Shown here one piece after another: positions 4,301 through 7,395 of a stretch of 7,395 bases of DNA. Below the pieces are notes generated by a model. It had not been told where the DNA came from. It was given only the letters and a program-made list of their open reading frames with translations, and did not search any database. Source of the stretch: CAYXRK01 sp964467615 (GTDB lineage: Bacteria > Hydrogenedentota > Hydrogenedentia > Hydrogenedentales > GCA-2746185); contig CAYXRK010000217.1 in NCBI GenBank assembly GCA_964467615.1, positions 1 to 7,395 on the forward strand, written 5' to 3'. A program made the translations under genes and the position numbers. The first letter of the stretch is position 1. Each line of letters opens with the position of its first letter.

Positions 4301-6862
4301 TTACTGGCCCTGAATTTGAAGTTGTTGTATCTCGGCGTCGGCGAGGACGCGAGGGTAGAACCGGACGTCGGCCAGGTGGCCGTGGAACGCGGCCATCTCG
4401 GCGGAGGTCTGGGGCCAACCTTCGACGATGCCTCGGCCCAGGCGCGCAATCGGGTACGCGCTTGCCGGGGCCGGGTCCGGAATCCGGCCAATCTCGACGC
4501 CCTCGAGGAATACGCGTTGAAGAAAGGTGGTGGTGACGATGCCAAGATGATGCCAAGCGCCGTCAGCGACGGCCTGCTCGCTGATGACCGCGCGGCGCGG
4601 GTTGGTCGAAAGTCGGCAGCGCAGGCGTCCGTCGAGATCGATGTAGACCGCGGGGGTCCCGTTGTTCGCGTCACGCTCGAGCCCGAGGACCACGCCGGGC
4701 GCATCGGCGCGGAACCATCCGGAGAGGGAGAACTCAGGGAAGCCGTTGAACAGCCCCGCCGGAAGCCGCAGTGAATCGATGGAGCGGTCGAAAGCGCGTT
4801 CGCCCGCGAGCAGGCTGATGTAGAGATCGTCCAGCGCGCGGTCGTTTCGCGCCAGGAACTCGTAGGTCCCGATGCGCTGAATGGTCCGGAAGTTCGCTTC
4901 GATGTACTGGGCGAGGGGCCCCTTGGCGGAGTCGCCGCCAGCTTGCCAAAAGTTGAGGAGTTCGGCGTTGTAGATGACGCAGGGCCTTTCGCTGCGGGCG
5001 AGCGCGTCGATGATTTGCCGCTGCTGCGCTTCGGTCAAATGCGTCATTCCTTCGACGGGACTGAAGCCGCTCGGTGGCGAAAGTTTGGTCCAGAAGTAGA
5101 GGCTGTTGAGGCCGGGCAAGGCGATAAAGGAATCGGCATGCGCACGAAGATTGTTCGTCATCCAATTCAGCACCGGCGCCACATCGGCGGTCGAAAGGAC
5201 CCGTTCGAGGCTGCTGTACGCGGGGCGGATGCCGCCGGTCCCCGGAAGCCCGAGCGGCTCGGCATGGCGGTAGGCGAGATAGCCGTCTTGGATTTTTGGC
5301 GCGTACTTGAAGGCGGTCAGGCCGAGCAAAAAGACCGCGCCGAGCACGGCGAATTGAATCGCGGTGAATGGAGCGCGGGCTTTCCAGCCCGCGTCTGGGT
5401 CTGGGGCTTTCCAGCCCGCGTCTGGGATCCGGGCGGACCGAAACGCGGGCAGGAATGCCCGCGCTCCAGTGGCGTCATGGAGCAGCACGGCCGCGGCGGG
5501 CACGATGAGGAACGTGCCGAGTTGCCGCTGCGCGCCGGCCCAGGGATACACCTGGAGCACGTAGAGCGCACCGGCGGCGGCGAGAAGCGTCCGGCCAAAC
5601 CGGGTGCGCGGATCCACCGGCGGCGCGATCAACAGCCAGAGCAGCGGCGGCAGGATCACGGCGAGGAATTCCGGACGATCCGTGGCCGCGAAGTACAAGG
5701 CCGCGACCGCGGCGGCGCACTTGGCAAGGGCCAGAACGAGTTGGACGGCGGGCGCCTCCGCGAGACGCGGCCACGCGGCAAGGACCGCCGCCGCGGCGCA
5801 CGACACCGCCCCGATCACCACTCCCGCCATCGGGAACTCGCTGGCGTGGGTGTACGACTGGAAGAAGCCGAGCGGACCTAGGACGACGCCCTCGAACAGG
5901 CCGTACAGCGTGGTCCCGCGCGCGAGCGCCACCGCGCACACGGCGGCGGCCGTGACGCCCGCGGCGGCAAGCGTAAGCGCGGGCCGGCCCACGCGCGTGG
6001 CAGCCGGGGGCGGCTGCCCCACACACGGAAATATGTGGGGCAGCGGCCCTCCGCTGCCGCGTGGAAACGCGGCGAAGGCGAGCGCGAGAATTCCGAGCGC
6101 TGCCGCCGCAGCGGGAGGAAAGGCCCAACTCGGCGGGAATGCGTCGCCCCGCATGACGAGCACGGGAAGCGCGATGGCCCCCGCCGCCGCCGCGACGAAC
6201 GCGATGCGGTTCGAGCGAGTCGGCGTGGCGCAGGAAAGGTAGGCAAACGCGAGCGCGGCGACGAAGAACCCGCCGACGTTGATTTTAGTTAGCACGAGCG
6301 CCGCCGCAACATAGCCCAACGCAATCGCGGCGAGCGGCCCGGCAGCCGAGGGCGGCTGCCCCACAGGCGCTGGGCGCGATGTCGAGGCGGCCAGGAGCGC
6401 GAGCGGCGTGAGCAGGGCGACGAGTTCCTGTGGGTGGCCGGCGCTGTAAATCATGACGAGCAGTTGGCCCGCCGCAAGAAGGAACGCGAGGCCCGCGCAG
6501 AAGAGCGAGCGTGCGTGCGCGTAGACGAGCGCCCCGCAGGCCGCCGAGCCGAGCAGCCAGTGGACGAGGGTCAGAACGCGCGTCGCCGTGTGGGTAATCG
6601 GCACGCCGAGCGGGCCGTGCAGGAGGAGATAGTAGGCGTAGTAAAACGGGCCGTATTGCGCGTACACGTCGGTGTACAGCGGGCGGCCCTCGAGGAAGAG
6701 TTGCCGCGTGAACATGAGATAGCCCTCGTCGTCGTACGGCGAGTAAATGAGAAGGGCGGTGTAGCCGCCGTAGACCGCGAGCATCGCGGTGACAACAAGG
6801 AGCGCGACAACGCCGATGAGCAACGCCGCGAGGTCGGGTGGGCCTGGGGCTTCGGGGGGCAT
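4301..6862 (-). CDS. GT-C-like polytopic membrane glycosyltransferase with C-terminal LamG domain
   Basis: An 853-aa protein. Residues 9-38 form the first membrane helix. A loop with YSPYDDEGYLMFTRQLFLEG (40-59) and YAQYGPFYYAYY (67-78) follows; an acidic DDE motif after TM1 is the usual catalytic signature of GT-C enzymes such as the PMT/GT39 families, which use lipid-linked sugars. About 12-14 hydrophobic helices continue to about 516. Residues 555-690 form a soluble, probably extracytoplasmic domain (ALPGLNSLYFW, CVIYNAELLNFW). Residues 700-850 match a LamG/concanavalin-like fold (FSLSGWF, AWHHLGIV, VFLEGVEIG, FHGHLADVRFYPRVL). The donor and acceptor are unknown. The frame is open upstream to an ATG at 7000, but the extra 46 residues are Pro/Phe-rich translation of minisatellite, so the ATG at 6862 is preferred even though no Shine-Dalgarno is seen there. 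Three GC-rich repeats are embedded in frame at residues about 166-174, 268-288 and 465-498. Confidence 0.85.
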   Translation of the reverse strand: MPPEAPGPPDLAALLIGVVALLVVTAMLAVYGGYTALLIYSPYDDEGYLMFTRQLFLEGRPLYTDVYAQYGPFYYAYYLLLHGPLGVPITHTATRVLTLVHWLLGSAACGALVYAHARSLFCAGLAFLLAAGQLLVMIYSAGHPQELVALLTPLALLAASTSRPAPVGQPPSAAGPLAAIALGYVAAALVLTKINVGGFFVAALAFAYLSCATPTRSNRIAFVAAAAGAIALPVLVMRGDAFPPSWAFPPAAAAALGILALAFAAFPRGSGGPLPHIFPCVGQPPPAATRVGRPALTLAAAGVTAAAVCAVALARGTTLYGLFEGVVLGPLGFFQSYTHASEFPMAGVVIGAVSCAAAAVLAAWPRLAEAPAVQLVLALAKCAAAVAALYFAATDRPEFLAVILPPLLWLLIAPPVDPRTRFGRTLLAAAGALYVLQVYPWAGAQRQLGTFLIVPAAAVLLHDATGARAFLPAFRSARIPDAGWKAPDPDAGWKARAPFTAIQFAVLGAVFLLGLTAFKYAPKIQDGYLAYRHAEPLGLPGTGGIRPAYSSLERVLSTADVAPVLNWMTNNLRAHADSFIALPGLNSLYFWTKLSPPSGFSPVEGMTHLTEAQQRQIIDALARSERPCVIYNAELLNFWQAGGDSAKGPLAQYIEANFRTIQRIGTYEFLARNDRALDDLYISLLAGERAFDRSIDSLRLPAGLFNGFPEFSLSGWFRADAPGVVLGLERDANNGTPAVYIDLDGRLRCRLSTNPRRAVISEQAVADGAWHHLGIVTTTFLQRVFLEGVEIGRIPDPAPASAYPIARLGRGIVEGWPQTSAEMAAFHGHLADVRFYPRVLADAEIQQLQIQGQ
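5369..5468. repeat. 100-bp GC-rich repeat module inside the membrane-protein gene
   Basis: Perfect 12-bp outer inverted repeats (TGGAGCGCGGGC at 5369-5380, its complement at 5457-5468) enclose two identical 23-bp copies at 5377-5399 and 5404-5426. Their period is 27 bp (nine codons), and each contains the hairpin GCGGGCTTTCCAGCCCGC or a close variant. A further GCGGGCAGGAATGCCCGC hairpin follows. The module is read in frame as residues about 465-498, with DAGWKA twice, just before the last membrane helix. Confidence 0.8.
5999..6058. repeat. 60-bp palindromic repeat module inside the membrane-protein gene, full copy
   Basis: Two 25-bp halves (5999-6023 and 6034-6058) are inverted copies of each other with three mismatches around a 10-bp spacer. 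Each half is itself a small hairpin (GGCAGCC/GGCTGCC and GGCAGCGG/CCGCTGCC). The inner 11 bp (GCTGCCCCACA, complement at 6034-6044) are perfect. The module is exactly 20 codons long and is translated as residues about 268-288. Confidence 0.8.
6341..6365. repeat. Half copy of the same repeat module
   Basis: This stretch is identical to 5999-6023 except for one base. It carries the GGCAGCC/GGCTGCC hairpin and is read in the same codon phase (VGQPP in both copies), in a loop between predicted membrane helices. Confidence 0.8.
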
Positions 6863-6939
6863 TCGGGAAGTGTAGCAAGGGCTGGCGGCGCGGATAGCGA
6901 CGAAATGGCGAGGCGCTTGGGCGAGGCTGTGTGGACGTG

Positions 6940-6969
6940 GTGGGAAAAGTGGGAAGGGTGGGAAGGGGG
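6940..6969 (+). repeat. Three 9-bp GTGGGAAGG-type repeats with G-quadruplex motif
   Basis: Three 9-bp units (6940-6948, 6949-6957, 6958-6966) are followed by more G. Between 6942 and 6969 there are five runs of three or more G with loops of 6, 2, 1 and 2 nt, which satisfies the standard intramolecular G-quadruplex pattern. It lies about 80 bp upstream of the membrane-protein start, with the G-rich strand as that gene's template. Confidence 0.65.
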
Positions 6970-7003
6970 ATTGCGAACTGCCGTGCACGAACATGAGCAC
7001 GAT

Positions 7004-7050
7004 GACGAATGACGAATGACGAATGACGAATGACGAATGACGAATGACGA
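7004..7050 (+). repeat. Minisatellite, 7-bp unit GACGAAT
   Basis: Six perfect tandem copies of GACGAAT are followed by a partial GACGA. The 7-bp period does not preserve a reading frame, which argues against coding. Confidence 0.95.
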
Positions 7051-7058
7051 GGCGGCGT

Positions 7059-7106
7059 GGACGGATGGGACGGATGGGACGGATGGGACGAATGGGACGA
7101 ATGGGA
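7059..7106 (+). repeat. Minisatellite, 9-bp unit GGACGGATG/GGACGAATG
   Basis: Three GGACGGATG copies and two GGACGAATG copies run in tandem and end in GGA. The unit variant changes once, part-way along the array. Confidence 0.93.
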
Positions 7107-7191
7107 GCGGGTGGACGGGGTGATGCTTGGGAGGGAATGCGAAGCGCCGTGCACGTGCACGATGACGATGAGGAGACTTCTTGGACGGGGC

Positions 7192-7290
7192 GGACGGATC
7201 GGACGGATCGGACGGATCGGACCGATGGACCGATGGAACGAATGGAACGAATGGAACGAATGGAACGAATGGAACGAATGGAACGAATGG
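7192..7290 (+). repeat. Minisatellite, 9-bp unit evolving from GGACGGATC to GGAACGAAT
   Basis: There are three GGACGGATC copies, then two 8-bp GGACCGAT copies, then six GGAACGAAT copies (7235-7288). The unit changes stepwise in blocks, as expected from local slippage or unequal exchange. Between this array and the previous one, 7107-7191 contains the 12-bp palindrome GTGCACGTGCAC (7149-7160) and no gene. Confidence 0.93.
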
Positions 7291-7339
7291 AGGCAAGGGG
7301 ATTTGAGAGAAGCGTGGGATGAGGAAGGAATTTTGGCGA

Positions 7340-7395
7340 ATGAAAAACTGGAAGGAGAGTGCGATGGGCTGGTCGACGCGAATTTGGGCGCGGTA
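7340..7395 (+). CDS. Probable start of a plus-strand gene, 3' part outside window
   Basis: ATG at 7340 opens a frame reading MKNWKESAMGWSTRIWAR to the window edge. AGGAAGGA lies 10 nt upstream. An in-frame ATG at 7364 with AAGGAGAG 4 nt upstream (GGAG spaced 6 nt) is an equally good start, so the N-terminus is undecided. Only 18 codons are visible, too few for a product call. The gene would be divergent from the membrane-protein gene, with the minisatellite region between them. Confidence 0.4.
   Translation, partial: MKNWKESAMGWSTRIWAR

Noticed and set aside
6863..7000. 46-residue N-terminal extension of the membrane protein from ATG at 7000
   Set aside because: The extension is Pro/Phe/Ser-rich translation of the 9-bp GGGA-type repeat and adjacent non-coding sequence. 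The first membrane helix is already complete from the 6862 start.
7004..7290. Possible CRISPR array
   Set aside because: Units of 7-9 bp run head to tail without spacers and no cas gene is present, so these are minisatellites.
6285..7322. Several overlapping ORFs with FVPFVP-, SHPSHPS- or ERMERM-type proteins
   Set aside because: They are translations of the 7- and 9-bp minisatellites and of the antisense of the membrane-protein gene; 9-bp units stay open in a frame by chance.

Overview
The window looks like a piece of a high-GC bacterial chromosome. The GC-rich palindromic repeats scattered between and inside genes, the 7- and 9-bp minisatellites beside a gene start, and the large membrane protein with a C-terminal LamG domain resemble Hydrogenedentota, Planctomycetota or Verrucomicrobiota genomes. 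That placement is inference from style; no marker gene is present.

Layout: (1) Positions 1-1872, minus strand, hold the first 624 codons of a large protein that leaves the window. It is a long Ala/Glu/Arg-rich coiled coil followed by an MshEN (GspE N-terminal-like, potential cyclic-di-GMP-binding) domain. (2) Positions 1873-2090 are its leader, with two strong hairpins and a possible promoter. (3) About 2099-4143 is a complete IS1595-family element of roughly 2.05 kb. It has 21-bp perfect terminal inverted repeats (31 bp if the palindromic AT flank is counted) and a probable 8-bp target duplication, ATATATAT. It encodes a plus-strand transposase with a zinc ribbon and a DDNK catalytic set. 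It also carries a 279-aa plus-strand passenger gene of unknown function and, between them on the minus strand, a small basic 47-aa ORF. (4) Positions 4154-4300 contain a perfect 28-bp inverted repeat. (5) Positions 4301-6862, minus strand, encode an 853-aa multi-spanning membrane protein resembling GT-C glycosyltransferases, with a C-terminal LamG domain. Three GC-rich repeat modules sit in frame inside it. (6) Positions 6863-7339 form a divergent intergenic region packed with 9-bp and 7-bp tandem repeats and a G-quadruplex-type motif. (7) A plus-strand CDS probably starts at 7340 and leaves the window.

How the parts relate: both large host genes lie on the minus strand, and the IS lies between the end of the upstream one (membrane protein) and the start of the downstream one (coiled coil-MshEN). 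I see no pathway link between them. The part closest to an undescribed system is the cargo of the IS: an uncharacterised protein with an HRRLH motif, starting 17 bp from the start of a divergent small basic protein. No CRISPR array, rRNA, tRNA or recognised defence operon was seen.
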